Assembly: GCA_019423025.1 (NCBI GenBank)
Contig: JAHZCD010000002.1
Span: 254,615 to 318,614 of the forward strand
Reading direction: 5' to 3'
Length of the DNA: 64,000 bases
Source of the DNA: Haemophilus sp.
Lineage (GTDB): Bacteria > Pseudomonadota > Gammaproteobacteria > Enterobacterales > Pasteurellaceae
Shown: positions 26,781 to 37,404 of the stretch, in pieces
Position numbering within the stretch: the first letter of the stretch is position 1
Layout of the letters: each line of letters starts with the position of its first letter
Position numbers and translations under genes: made by a program
The notes under the pieces: generated by a model
The model's input: only the letters and a program-made list of their open reading frames with translations
What the model was told of the DNA's origin: nothing
Database searches by the model: none

Positions 26781-27977
26781 ATGGTAAAGAAAAATAAACT
26801 TCTCAAAGTATTAATAACAGTATTACTGCTTATCGTCATTTATATTTTTTATCAATACAACCGTACAGCTCCCATTATTTCGTTAAGTGTTTCAACCGAT
26901 GGACGTTATGTCATTAGTGCTCATGCTGCGGAAGATGCCGATCGACATAAACCTATTGGTCAGCTAGTATTATGGGATATTGAAAAGAAAACCAAGACCG
27001 TCTTATCAAAAAATGCTAACGCCTTCAGTGCTATGTTTATTCCGGATAGCCACGAATTTATGTGGCAAGATGACAAAGATATTATCTATATGCAAAACGT
27101 AGATGGACAAGTGATTAAACGTTTCGAACATCCGTTTACGGTGCAAAATCATCGTATGACGGCAGATAAGTCATTTTATTTATCGGCCGATATGTGGAAT
27201 CACTTATACAAAGGTTATGAAAATGATATAACGCCTATTTATACGGATGGTGCAAGTATTAGTAAACCGGTAGATTTATCCATTGTGGGGGATTATTTTT
27301 TATCTGTTACCGCTCCCTGTTCCGATCCTGATTCTCCTGTTGCAGAAACGCAATTAACAGCTAACCCAATTAATCCCAGCGAGTATAAAAAGAATAGCTA
27401 TGATGGCGTCATTCTATGGAATAAAAATACCTTAAAACCGATTGCTAAACTTAATGGAAATTGTGGGGCAACTAACGGATTAATTAGTCCAAATGGCAAA
27501 TGGGTTATAACTGGAGGAGAGAATGCTACTTACTATATGTGGGAAATTAATAACCCAAATAATAGACAAGCACTATCGTTCCCCAATAATGGTATTTATG
27601 ATGAAGAAAAATTTAAAAATGATAAAAGTGTACCTATACCAGAAAGGTTAAAAAAAGAACCAATTAGCGTAGGTACTGTTGCTTATGCTTTCCTAACGGA
27701 GGATGAGTTTATAGGGCTTGGAAAAAGCGGAATGGCAAACGGTAAAGGATTTGAATTTGCCGCGCTCTATATGGCAGGTTCTCCTTGGATTAAAGGCTAT
27801 GTAGAAATCGGCAACGACCCGAGTATCTCAACAAATTATTATCAGAGAAACCTCAGCGTCTCCTCTTCCCCCAAAGCTCATATTCTCGTCACCGGGCAAG
27901 CCACCGACGGTGGAATTAATGTTTATAAATATCATCCTCAGAAAATGAAATTAGAGAAAATCTGGGTGGCAGATTAA
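26781..27977 (+). CDS. Membrane-anchored propeller-like immunity protein (copy 2)
   Basis: A 398-residue paralogue with the same topology (transmembrane helix at residues 8-25). The first 70 residues and the last 60 (GYVEIGNDPSISTNYYQR and onward) match its neighbours, but the middle is diverged (RFEHPFTVQNHRMTADKSF; LSFPNNGIYDEEKFKND). This mix of identical ends with a different centre suggests that the centre decides which effector is bound. Confidence 0.8.
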   Translation: MVKKNKLLKVLITVLLLIVIYIFYQYNRTAPIISLSVSTDGRYVISAHAAEDADRHKPIGQLVLWDIEKKTKTVLSKNANAFSAMFIPDSHEFMWQDDKDIIYMQNVDGQVIKRFEHPFTVQNHRMTADKSFYLSADMWNHLYKGYENDITPIYTDGASISKPVDLSIVGDYFLSVTAPCSDPDSPVAETQLTANPINPSEYKKNSYDGVILWNKNTLKPIAKLNGNCGATNGLISPNGKWVITGGENATYYMWEINNPNNRQALSFPNNGIYDEEKFKNDKSVPIPERLKKEPISVGTVAYAFLTEDEFIGLGKSGMANGKGFEFAALYMAGSPWIKGYVEIGNDPSISTNYYQRNLSVSSSPKAHILVTGQATDGGINVYKYHPQKMKLEKIWVAD

Positions 27978-28068
27978 ATGTTAAAAGTGCAGTTAGCATT
28001 TCGAATGTTTTTTAATTGAAAAACACTCTGAAAATCAACCGCACTTTTGGGAATTTGAAGAGGGCTAA

Positions 28069-29271
28069 ATGGCAAAGAAAAATCAACTTCTCAAAGTATT
28101 AATAACGGTATTACTACTTATCGTCATTTTTATTTTTTATCAATACAACCGTACTGCCCCCATTATTTCGTTAAGTGTTTCAACCGACGGGCGTTATGTC
28201 ATTAGTGCTCATGCTACGGAAGATGCCGATAGACATAAACCTATTGGTCAGTTGGTTTTATGGGATATTGAGAAAAAGGAAAAGACAATACTTGCCCGAA
28301 ATGCCAACGCGTTTAGTGCCTTTTTTATTCCTGATAGCCATGAGTTTATGTGGCAGGATAATAAAAATATTGTGCATATTCAAAATGTAGAAGGAAAAGA
28401 AATAGAAAATTTCCCACACTTTCAAGTGAAAACGCATATTATGTCAGCAGATAAACAATTTTATCTTTCCTCTAATATGGAAGATAACGGGCAGCTTTAT
28501 AAAGGGTATGGAAAAGATTTAGTACCAGTTTATACCGATGGAAGTTTCCCTTTCCCATTAACTTTATCAATGAGTAAAGATTATTTTTTATCTGCAACAG
28601 CAGCTTGTTCAGTTGGCGATTATCCTGTTGCGGAAACTAACCTAACAGAAAACCCAATTAATCCTAACAGCAGTAAAAAAGGAAGTTATGATGAAATTAC
28701 TTTATGGAATAGGCATACTTTAAAGCCTGTCGCTAAATTGAATGGAAATTGTGGAAATACTACCGGTTTAATAAGTCCAGATGGCAACTGGGTAGTGACG
28801 GGAGGTGAAAACTTGTCAAATTATATGTGGGAAATTCATAACCTTAATAATCGACAAGACCTAGCCCAAGTTAATAGTGATCTTAATCATGAAAATTCAG
28901 AGCGTTATAAACAAAAACTATTACCTAAACCGGATAAATTTAAAAATAAACAATTAGCATTAAATCATACTGTTGCTATTGCTTTTTTAACTGAAAAAGA
29001 TTTTATTCTACTGGGGAAAAGTGGTAATAAAGATGGATTTGGTGATGAACTCGCCCGTCTATTTACCGTTGGAGAACCATGGATTAAAGCCTATGTAGAA
29101 ATCGGCAACGACCCGAGTATTTCAACAAATTACTATCAGAGAAACCTCAGCGTCTCCTCTTCACCAAAAGCTCATATTCTCGTCACCGGGCAAGCTACCG
29201 GCGGTGGAATTAATGTGTATAAATATCATCCTGAGAAAATGGAATTAGAGAAAATCTGGGTGGCAGATTAA
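28069..29271 (+). CDS. Membrane-anchored propeller-like immunity protein (copy 3)
   Basis: A 400-residue paralogue. Its N-terminal anchor resembles copy 2 (QLLKVLITVLLLIVIF), whereas the following two thirds are nearly base-for-base copy 1, and residues 265-330 are unique (NSDLNHENSERYKQKLLPK). It is thus a mosaic of the two upstream genes, best explained by gene conversion. Confidence 0.8.
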   Translation: MAKKNQLLKVLITVLLLIVIFIFYQYNRTAPIISLSVSTDGRYVISAHATEDADRHKPIGQLVLWDIEKKEKTILARNANAFSAFFIPDSHEFMWQDNKNIVHIQNVEGKEIENFPHFQVKTHIMSADKQFYLSSNMEDNGQLYKGYGKDLVPVYTDGSFPFPLTLSMSKDYFLSATAACSVGDYPVAETNLTENPINPNSSKKGSYDEITLWNRHTLKPVAKLNGNCGNTTGLISPDGNWVVTGGENLSNYMWEIHNLNNRQDLAQVNSDLNHENSERYKQKLLPKPDKFKNKQLALNHTVAIAFLTEKDFILLGKSGNKDGFGDELARLFTVGEPWIKAYVEIGNDPSISTNYYQRNLSVSSSPKAHILVTGQATGGGINVYKYHPEKMELEKIWVAD

Positions 29272-29378
29272 ATGTTAAAAGTGCGGTTAGCATTTCGAAT
29301 GTTTTTTAACCGTACTTTCCTTAATGGTATAATTCACTCCATATAATATTTTTATGTGATACTCCGAAGGTTAGAGTG

Positions 29379-31202
29379 ATGATTAAAGTTATTGTTGGTA
29401 TCTTCCTTGTTTTAGTTATATTTTTAGTTGGAGCGTTGATATCAGGGGATATTATTGTCTTTTTTGCGTGGTGGCTTTTACCAGCTTATGCGGTTCTTCT
29501 GATCATCTATTTTGCTTTATATGCGGTTATAGGATTAATAACTGATAAGCCATTAACAACTAAAATAAAACTTCTGTTAATTATTCCAACCATAAGCATT
29601 CCTTGGGGATATACTAAATGGACAGAATATCGAGATGCCCAAAGCGTGCAAGAACAAAAGATACAACGTGAACACGAACTAGTCGAAGCCTTAGAAAATC
29701 TTCCTTCCAAGGCAGAAATTGGAGAATATGGCTATACGCTTTATGCCAAAACCGATAACTTAAAAGACGAACATGGTAATCAACCTACTTTTAAATGGGG
29801 AAACTTTGAGCTGACTTCTTTCAAAGCTCCCATAAACTATGATCTGGTTGATGTGATAAGTCTAACTCAGCCAAAAGAATTGCCTCATGGCATAAAATGT
29901 ACACATGAACTAGGCTTTAAAAGAAAAAAACAAGAGGATGCAGAAAAAGGCTTAACAGCTGAAGAATTTGAGTTTTCTGAATGTAAGGTTGATGAATTCG
30001 CCTTAATGCTAAATCAACATCGTATTCAGCTTAAAGATTTTGTGTTCTATTACAATTCTGGGCTTCCAATCTATAAAGAGAAAATAACCACCAAACTTGC
30101 GGACTTAAATAGCTTACCTAATCCTTATTGGACAGCGAGGCCTCAAGGATACGCTAGAATTGGAGAAGAATGGATTGTCGATGATCTCTTATTGATTTTA
30201 AACCAAGAAGGCAAGGCGATAATGCTTATTGGTTCAGCAAAACATCAGACGGGGTTAAACAACACAAAAATCGATCAATGTCTCATTAAATCACCTAAAT
30301 TCGATGTAATTTTAACAGATCTCCAAAATGAACAAGCAACCTTGCATCTCATCAAACAATTTAGTCATCATTTTTCTGAATCTTGTCCAGAGACGTTCAA
30401 AACTTCGCTAACTTACTCCTCTAATCCTCTTGAGAAATTGCAAACCACTAAAGTGGGCGAAATGAAAGGACACCCAATCTTAAATATTTTCAAGCATTTA
30501 GATGATAATGTGGAAGTCACTTGGGCGCCTGAATATCCATATTTAGATAAAGTAGTGAGCAGCCAAAAATCCTTTTCTTGGGGAGAGGTAAATCTTATCT
30601 CATTTGAAAGTACAGAATCTTCAATTTTGGCTAAATTTGCAGATGAGAGTACAAAAATTGGCACTTTCTCCTGCAGTAAAAATAGCAATTCGCGTTTTCT
30701 TCATCTTTTGGAACCTGTCGATAACACGCTTGATTACCATAATTTTGCATTAGCTGAGTGTGAAAATATGGATGGTCTATTATGGATTGAAAACGACCCA
30801 ATTCAAGTTGGTATGGGAAATGTAGAATATGTGGATATATTAAACAAATCACAGCATAAAAATATTTCTGATACAGCTCAATTGGTATTTACACCATATA
30901 ATCATCACAAAGCAATGCTAACTCTCAACGGATTTCCATTTTATTTGCAGAAAGCAATAGCCGATCAACAAGGCAAAATAATCACATTAGTGGGAGAAAT
31001 CAGACCAACAGAAACCCAAGAAACGATCAGGTTAGGGGAATGTGTAACTTATTATTCACAGTTAAAATTAACACATTTTTCAGATAAACAAGTGGATATC
31101 TCGGTTTTTGACCATGAGAATTGGGAAAGTATGCTTCAAACGAATAAAACACCAATATGTGAATTGAAACAGATTAGCTACCAAATAGAAATATTTAAAT
31201 AG
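29379..31202 (+). CDS. Unknown membrane protein with duplicated periplasmic domain
   Basis: I do not recognise a family. The start is ATG 29379 (an in-frame GTG is just before it), giving 607 residues. Residues about 5-70 hold two to three transmembrane helices, followed by a short helix and coiled-coil-like segment (QEQKIQREHELVEALE). The rest is apparently two repeats of one domain: FKWGNFELTSFKAP near residue 140 recurs as FSWGEVNLISFEST near 400, each with paired Cys residues and a later strand (KAIMLIGSAKH and KIITLVGEIRP). It stands last in the lipase-like effector group, so a further immunity or accessory role is possible. Confidence 0.7.
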   Translation: MIKVIVGIFLVLVIFLVGALISGDIIVFFAWWLLPAYAVLLIIYFALYAVIGLITDKPLTTKIKLLLIIPTISIPWGYTKWTEYRDAQSVQEQKIQREHELVEALENLPSKAEIGEYGYTLYAKTDNLKDEHGNQPTFKWGNFELTSFKAPINYDLVDVISLTQPKELPHGIKCTHELGFKRKKQEDAEKGLTAEEFEFSECKVDEFALMLNQHRIQLKDFVFYYNSGLPIYKEKITTKLADLNSLPNPYWTARPQGYARIGEEWIVDDLLLILNQEGKAIMLIGSAKHQTGLNNTKIDQCLIKSPKFDVILTDLQNEQATLHLIKQFSHHFSESCPETFKTSLTYSSNPLEKLQTTKVGEMKGHPILNIFKHLDDNVEVTWAPEYPYLDKVVSSQKSFSWGEVNLISFESTESSILAKFADESTKIGTFSCSKNSNSRFLHLLEPVDNTLDYHNFALAECENMDGLLWIENDPIQVGMGNVEYVDILNKSQHKNISDTAQLVFTPYNHHKAMLTLNGFPFYLQKAIADQQGKIITLVGEIRPTETQETIRLGECVTYYSQLKLTHFSDKQVDISVFDHENWESMLQTNKTPICELKQISYQIEIFK

Positions 31203-31395
31203 TAGAATTATGTAGTAAAAGTGAGAATTTTTGCCGCATTTTTATTAGGAAAAATTATTGTTTTTCTGGGAATAAATAATTTCAAGTGTAGAAGATAACT
31301 AAAATTTTTGAAACGGAATAGAAGTTCTATTTAATAGCTTGGATAAAATATTTAATTATTAAATGAGATATTGATTATTCGATTGGAATAAAGAA

Positions 31396-31482
31396 TGGTG
31401 CCCGAAGCCAGACTTGAACTGGCACGCCTCGAAAGGCGAGGGATTTTAAATCCCTTGTGTCTACCGATTCCACCACTCGGGC
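31396..31482 (-). tRNA. tRNA-Leu (TAA)
   Basis: On the minus strand the sequence starts GCCCGAGTGG and ends with encoded CCA. It has a long variable arm typical of Leu/Ser tRNAs, the T arm GTTCAAGTC and the anticodon loop TTTAAAA (anticodon TAA). Its 3' end faces the T6SS island. Confidence 0.95.
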
Positions 31483-31486
31483 AAAT

Positions 31487-31562
<76 letters not shown>

Positions 31563-31582
31563 AGGACATTCATGTGAAAATT

Positions 31583-31658
<76 letters not shown>

Positions 31659-31678
31659 ATACGCTGTTAGTGCGGTGA

Positions 31679-31706
31679 ATTTTACGGAAATTTTAAATTC
31701 TGTCAA
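31679..31706 (-). promoter_or_regulatory. Promoter of the tRNA cluster
   Basis: Minus-strand TTGACA (31701-31706), a 16-base spacer and TAAAAT (31679-31684), ending about 20 bases before the first tRNA-Gly. This is close to the sigma-70 consensus. Confidence 0.7.
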
Positions 31707-31913
31707 TCGAAGATCTGAAAAAAAAATTCAAATGTTGAAAAAATCTTCGTTTCGGTTGAAATTACAGCAAAATTTGACACAAGAATATAATTTTAGCTTA
31801 GTTTTCAATTTCTACTTTTATCGTGATTGGGTTTGTGACAAAATTGGAGCGTTTTGTTCGCCATTAAATCAAGAAAAGCGCGGTCAAATTTTTGCATGTT
31901 TTAGAGGTAAATT

Positions 31914-33023
<1,110 letters not shown>

Positions 33024-33139
33024 TTAGTTTTTATCAATCGGACTAATCTGTGCAATCCAATATACCTTGTGTTATTATGCACAACATTAATTAACGTAGG
33101 TGTTGATTTGTCAGCACCTTATTAAATAAGGAAACAAAA

Positions 33140-33463
33140 ATGAGCGAAGTATTACATATTAATGATGCAGATTTTGAAACAACCGTTGTGCAATCTGATA
33201 TCCCTGTATTAGTAGATTTCTGGGCACCATGGTGTGGTCCTTGCAAAATGATTGCGCCAATTTTAGATGAAATCGCACCTGAATTTGCAGGTAAAGCAAA
33301 AATCGTTAAAATCAACGTAGATGACAACCAATTAGTGGCAGGTCAATTTGGTGTACGTAGTATCCCAACTTTACTACTTTTCAAAAATGGCCAACTTGTT
33401 GCTACACAAGTGGGTGCATTACCAAAAAATCAATTAGCGGCGTTTATTAATCAACACCTATAA
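33140..33463 (+). CDS. trxA: Thioredoxin 1
   Basis: A 107-residue cytoplasmic thioredoxin with the redox site WCGPC (Cys32, Cys35) and the cis-proline segment RSIPTL. It reduces disulphides using electrons from thioredoxin reductase. AAATAAGGA precedes the ATG. It is a single-gene unit ending in a strong bidirectional hairpin shared with ligA. Confidence 0.97.
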   Translation: MSEVLHINDADFETTVVQSDIPVLVDFWAPWCGPCKMIAPILDEIAPEFAGKAKIVKINVDDNQLVAGQFGVRSIPTLLLFKNGQLVATQVGALPKNQLAAFINQHL

Positions 33464-33480
33464 TTGAGTTATTAAACATA

Positions 33481-33526
33481 AAGAGCGGTCAAAAATAGTG
33501 ATGTTTTTGACCGCTCTTATTTTTTC
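33481..33526. terminator. Bidirectional terminator between trxA and ligA
   Basis: AAGAGCGGTCAAAAA and TTTTTGACCGCTCTT form a 15-bp stem, with T and A runs on both sides, serving the convergent genes. It overlaps the end of ligA. Confidence 0.85.
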
Positions 33527-34326
33527 TCTCGCCAATAAGTGGCAAAACGAGGTTTTCCAGAATTAGTTAATCCACGATATTTGTAGGTAATCGTGCTACC
33601 AATAGGCGGTGGATTTTCGCGCTCACTCAGATTAAATCCTGAACCGATTTTGAATTTTCCACGATGATTTTCACAGGTGAGCGATCCGAGTATATTCTCA
33701 AATTGTCCTTTCCCTTTGTGATGTGCTATCACGGTGCATTCTTCATCATAAGTGCTTTTTAACTTTAAAATTTGTGTACTGCGTTTTCTTTCGTAAGGCG
33801 CATTAGGATTACGTAATACAATCCCTTCACCTTTTTTCACTTCCACTTCATGCAAATATTCGAATAAATGTGTTTTGTCTCGAATTGGAATTTGCGGAAT
33901 AACCTTGATATAAGGCGTAGGGTGATCTTTCAAATAATCTTCTAAGATTTTGAGACGCTCAAAGAGATTGCCTGATGCATTAGGCACATCAAAAACATAA
34001 AGTGTTAATTTTGCCCAATTATCACCTTTAAAGGATTTCGTGATAGAAGCAATTTCTTCAAATTGATTACGTTCACTAAAAAGTTCGCCATCAATGGCAA
34101 AAGGTGGAAATTGAGCGGTAAAATAGGTCGGTGCGGGTAAGGGCAGTCCTTGACGACTTAATAATGTTTTGCCATCCCAATAACCTCGTACCCCATCTAG
34201 TTTTTCTGACATTACCCAACCTTGAACATCTTGGTTTTCATAAGTGTCTAATAGCATTAAATCACGCTCATTCGACCAGGTTATTTGGCTGAATAGGAGG
34301 CAAAGTAATAAGTAAATCGCTCTCAT
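33517..34326 (-). CDS. ligA: ATP-dependent DNA ligase, exported
   Basis: A 269-residue ligase with the nucleotidyltransferase lysine motif SEKLDGVRG (Lys42), AIDGELF (motif III), EGIVLRNP (motif IV) and ILKLKSTYD (motif V), then a small OB-fold domain. An N-terminal signal peptide (AIYLLLCLLFSQITWS) implies a periplasmic mature protein, as reported for the small Haemophilus and Neisseria ligases. It is not the replicative NAD-dependent ligase. A role in natural transformation or DNA repair outside the cytoplasm is speculative. It converges on trxA. Confidence 0.93.
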   Translation of the reverse strand: MRAIYLLLCLLFSQITWSNERDLMLLDTYENQDVQGWVMSEKLDGVRGYWDGKTLLSRQGLPLPAPTYFTAQFPPFAIDGELFSERNQFEEIASITKSFKGDNWAKLTLYVFDVPNASGNLFERLKILEDYLKDHPTPYIKVIPQIPIRDKTHLFEYLHEVEVKKGEGIVLRNPNAPYERKRSTQILKLKSTYDEECTVIAHHKGKGQFENILGSLTCENHRGKFKIGSGFNLSERENPPPIGSTITYKYRGLTNSGKPRFATYWREKK

Positions 34327-34526
34327 GATGTTTCCTTTTTAAATTTATTGAGTTTAAAAAGTGCGGTCATTTTTTACAGCGTTTTTAATTGAATCTGTGA
34401 TTCGTATCGCAAAATAATGAGAAGTAAACTGAAAAATAGAGAGATAAGAAAGAGCAGTGGATTATTTGAAATGAACGCTATACAATGCCAACGCTATCGC
34501 GAATTTTAATTTTTAAGGAGAATAAA

Positions 34527-35111
34527 ATGTATTTTGATCAAATTAAAGCTGAGCTTGTGGAAGCACAAGACGTACTAAATAAGTTTGTTTCAGATGATAA
34601 CAACATCAAACTCATTGAAAAAGCGGCTAAATTGTTAGCAGAAAGCTTTAAAAATGGCGGAAAAGTATTATCTTGTGGTAATGGTGGTTCTCACTGTGAT
34701 GCTATGCATTTTGCTGAAGAGCTAACTGGTCGTTATCGTGAAAATCGTCCTGGTTATCCTGCAATTGCGATTTCTGATGTAAGTCATTTAAGCTGTGTAA
34801 GTAATGACTTTGGTTATGAATATGTATTCTCTCGCTTTGTTGAGGCCGTGGGTAAAGAAGGCGACGTTTTATTTGGATTATCGACATCGGGCAATTCTAA
34901 AAATATCTTAAATGCGATCGAAGCGGCGAAAGCAAAAGGTATGAAAGTGATTGCGATGACAGGTAAAGATGGCGGTAAAATGGCAGGTTTAGCAGATGTT
35001 GAAATTCGTGTGCCACACTTCGGTTATGCAGATCGTATTCAAGAAATCCACATCAAAGTGATTCATATTTTGATGATGTTAGTTGAATTTGAGATGGCGA
35101 AAGAGGCCTAA
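34527..35111 (+). CDS. gmhA: Sedoheptulose-7-phosphate isomerase
   Basis: I chose ATG 34527 because AAGGAG stands 8 bases before it and the resulting 194 residues equal the family length; an upstream in-frame start at 34485 lacks such a site. GmhA converts sedoheptulose 7-phosphate to D-glycero-D-manno-heptose 7-phosphate, the first step of ADP-heptose synthesis for the LOS inner core. The SIS fold shows LSCGNGGSHCDAMHFAEEL and GLSTSGNSKN (sugar-phosphate binding). Confidence 0.96.
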   Translation: MYFDQIKAELVEAQDVLNKFVSDDNNIKLIEKAAKLLAESFKNGGKVLSCGNGGSHCDAMHFAEELTGRYRENRPGYPAIAISDVSHLSCVSNDFGYEYVFSRFVEAVGKEGDVLFGLSTSGNSKNILNAIEAAKAKGMKVIAMTGKDGGKMAGLADVEIRVPHFGYADRIQEIHIKVIHILMMLVEFEMAKEA

Positions 35112-35150
35112 TTCGCGATAAGTGCGGTTTAAAATTCAATGATTTAAAGA

Positions 35151-35177
35151 TCCCAAAAAGTTTTTTGGGATTTTTTT
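35151..35177 (+). terminator. gmhA terminator
   Basis: TCCCAAAAA and TTTTTGGGA pair with a minimal loop, followed by seven T. It separates gmhA from the art operon. Confidence 0.85.
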
Positions 35178-35186
35178 ACAAAAGCA

Positions 35187-35225
35187 CTTGCATAATTAAT
35201 CATTAAAAAGTAATATTTATTCATT
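35187..35225 (+). promoter_or_regulatory. Two ARG boxes (ArgR operator) before artP
   Basis: TGCATAATTAATCA (35189-35202) and GTAATATTTATTCA (35210-35223) each match 12 of 14 positions of the ArgR half-palindrome consensus TGAATWWWWATTCA. As 18-base boxes (35187-35204 and 35208-35225) they are 3 bases apart, the spacing known for paired ARG boxes. This predicts arginine-dependent repression of artPIQM. Confidence 0.7.
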
Positions 35226-35260
35226 CTTAGAAATCAAGAGAGGATAGCAGTAAACTTAGT

Positions 35261-35998
35261 ATGGCGATTAGTGTTAAAAATTTGAATTTCTTTTATGGTT
35301 CATCACAGGCATTGTTTGATATCAATCTTGATGCACAAGAAGGCGATACCGTGGTGTTACTTGGACCAAGTGGTGCAGGAAAAAGTACGTTAATCCGTAC
35401 ATTAAATTTATTAGAAGTGCCGACCTCTGGTGAATTGCATATTGCGAATAATCATTTTGATTTGTCTCAAGCGAATAATAATCCGAAAGCCATTCGTCAA
35501 CTTCGTCAAGATGTCGGCATGGTATTTCAACAATACAATCTTTGGCCGCATTTAACGGTGATTGAAAACCTAATTGAAGCGCCCCAAAAAGTATTAGGCA
35601 TTAGCGAAGAAGAAGCGAAAAAAGATGCATTAGAACTTTTAAAACGTTTACGTTTGGAAGAGCATGCCGATCGTTTTCCTCTTCACTTATCAGGCGGTCA
35701 GCAACAACGTGTTGCTATTGCTCGAGCATTAATGATGAAACCACAAGTGTTGCTGTTTGATGAACCAACGGCAGCACTGGATCCTGAAATTACAGCTCAA
35801 GTTGTTGATATCATTAAAGAGCTTCAACAAACAGGTATTACTCAGGTGATTGTGACCCACGAAGTGAACGTGGCACAAAAAGTGGCGACCAAGGTCGTCT
35901 ATATGGAACAAGGTAAGATTATTGAAATGGGCAGTGCAGATTGCTTTGATAATCCAAAAACCGAACAATTTAAACAATATCTTTCACACTCAGAATAA
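35261..35998 (+). CDS. artP: Arginine ABC transporter ATP-binding protein
   Basis: A 245-residue ABC ATPase with Walker A GPSGAGKST, Q-loop VFQQYN, signature LSGGQQQR, Walker B VLLFDEPTAALDPE and switch histidine VTHEV. It powers uptake of arginine through ArtQM. It is the first gene of artPIQM, 11 bases before artI, with paired ARG boxes upstream. Confidence 0.96.
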   Translation: MAISVKNLNFFYGSSQALFDINLDAQEGDTVVLLGPSGAGKSTLIRTLNLLEVPTSGELHIANNHFDLSQANNNPKAIRQLRQDVGMVFQQYNLWPHLTVIENLIEAPQKVLGISEEEAKKDALELLKRLRLEEHADRFPLHLSGGQQQRVAIARALMMKPQVLLFDEPTAALDPEITAQVVDIIKELQQTGITQVIVTHEVNVAQKVATKVVYMEQGKIIEMGSADCFDNPKTEQFKQYLSHSE

Positions 35999-36009
35999 GG
36001 AAACACAAC

Positions 36010-36729
36010 ATGAAAAAATTACTTTTAAGCGCAATGTTAATGGGCTCAGCTTTTGCTGCAAATGCACAAGAAATCACTTTCGCGATGGAGCCGAGCTACC
36101 CGCCATTTGAAACAACAAATGAAAAAGGTGAAATTATCGGTTTTGATGTGGATGTAGCGAATGCAATTTGTAAAGAAATCCAAGCGACTTGTCATTTCAA
36201 AAGCCAATCTTTTGATGCATTAATTCCAAGCTTGAAAGCAAAACGTTTTGATGCAGCGATTTCTGCAATGGATATTACTGAAGCGCGTGCAAAACAAGTT
36301 TCATTTTCTAATGCGTATTATGACAGCACAGCAAGTTATGTCGCTTTAAAAGGCAAAGCAGATTTAGCTTCAGCAAAAACAATTGGTGTTCAAAACGGAA
36401 CAACATTCCAACAATATACCGCAGCAGAAACCAAGCAATATAATGCAAAATCTTATGCAAGCTTACAAGATGCGATCTTAGACTTAAAAAATGGTCGTAT
36501 TGATATCATCTTCGGTGATACAGCCGTATTGTCTGATATGATTTCTAAAGAGCCTGAAATTCAATTTGTTGGCGAGAAAGTGACTAACAAAAAATATTTC
36601 GGTAATGGTTTAGGTATCGCGGTGAATAAATCAAGCAAAGAATTGCTAGAAAGCTTAAATAAAGGTTTAGAAACTGTGAAAGCAAATGGTGAATACCAAA
36701 AAATCTATGACAAATGGATGACAAAATAA
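36010..36729 (+). CDS. artI: Arginine ABC transporter periplasmic binding protein
   Basis: A 239-residue solute-binding protein with signal peptide KKLLLSAMLMGSAFAANA. The polar amino acid binding family signature is visible (MEPSYPPFETTNEKGEIIGFDVDVA, read here as EPSYPPFE and GFDVDVA). It captures arginine in the periplasm. AAGGAAACA precedes its start, directly behind artP. Confidence 0.94.
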   Translation: MKKLLLSAMLMGSAFAANAQEITFAMEPSYPPFETTNEKGEIIGFDVDVANAICKEIQATCHFKSQSFDALIPSLKAKRFDAAISAMDITEARAKQVSFSNAYYDSTASYVALKGKADLASAKTIGVQNGTTFQQYTAAETKQYNAKSYASLQDAILDLKNGRIDIIFGDTAVLSDMISKEPEIQFVGEKVTNKKYFGNGLGIAVNKSSKELLESLNKGLETVKANGEYQKIYDKWMTK

Positions 36730-36732
36730 TCT

Positions 36733-37404
36733 ATGTTTTATGATTATCTTACATTAATTGGACATGCAGCCCTAATGACCTTAGGGCTTGCTATTTGCTC
36801 GTTAATTGTCGGTTTATTGCTCAGTATTATTTTTACGGCTTTAGAAGCAAATAAATATGTCTTTATTGCAAAACCAGCTTCTGTTGTGATCGCTTTATTG
36901 CGTGGTTTACCCGAAATTTTAGTGGTTCTACTGATTTATTTTGGTTCAACCCAAGTGGTAGAAATGCTAACGGGTGAGTATATCGAATTCAGCGCCTTTG
37001 GTTGTGGTGTATTTGCATTGTCTTTGATTTTTGCCTCTTATGCTTCACAAACCTTACGTGGTGCGATTCAAGCCATTCCAAAAGGACAGTGGGAATCAGG
37101 TGCAGCTTTAGGGTTAAGCCGACCTTATACTTTCATTCATTTGATTATGCCGCAAGTATGGCGACACGCTTTACCAGGCTTAAGCAATCAATGGCTCGTG
37201 TTATTAAAAGATACGGCATTGGTGTCATTAATTGGTGTTGATGATTTAATGCGCCAGGCAGGATACATTAATACAAATACTCATGAACCTTTTACTTGGT
37301 ATGGTATTGCTGCGTTGATTTATTTAGTGATTACGTTGATCAGCCAAGCGGGTATTCGCAAATTAGAATTACGTTTCACTCGATTTGAACGGGGAGTCGA
37401 ATAA
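36733..37404 (+). CDS. artQ: Arginine ABC transporter permease ArtQ
   Basis: A 223-residue polar amino acid permease with about five transmembrane helices. The EAA loop (AIPKGQWESGAALGLS) contacts ArtP. It starts 3 bases after artI, and its stop overlaps the artM start (TAATG). Confidence 0.95.
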   Translation: MFYDYLTLIGHAALMTLGLAICSLIVGLLLSIIFTALEANKYVFIAKPASVVIALLRGLPEILVVLLIYFGSTQVVEMLTGEYIEFSAFGCGVFALSLIFASYASQTLRGAIQAIPKGQWESGAALGLSRPYTFIHLIMPQVWRHALPGLSNQWLVLLKDTALVSLIGVDDLMRQAGYINTNTHEPFTWYGIAALIYLVITLISQAGIRKLELRFTRFERGVE

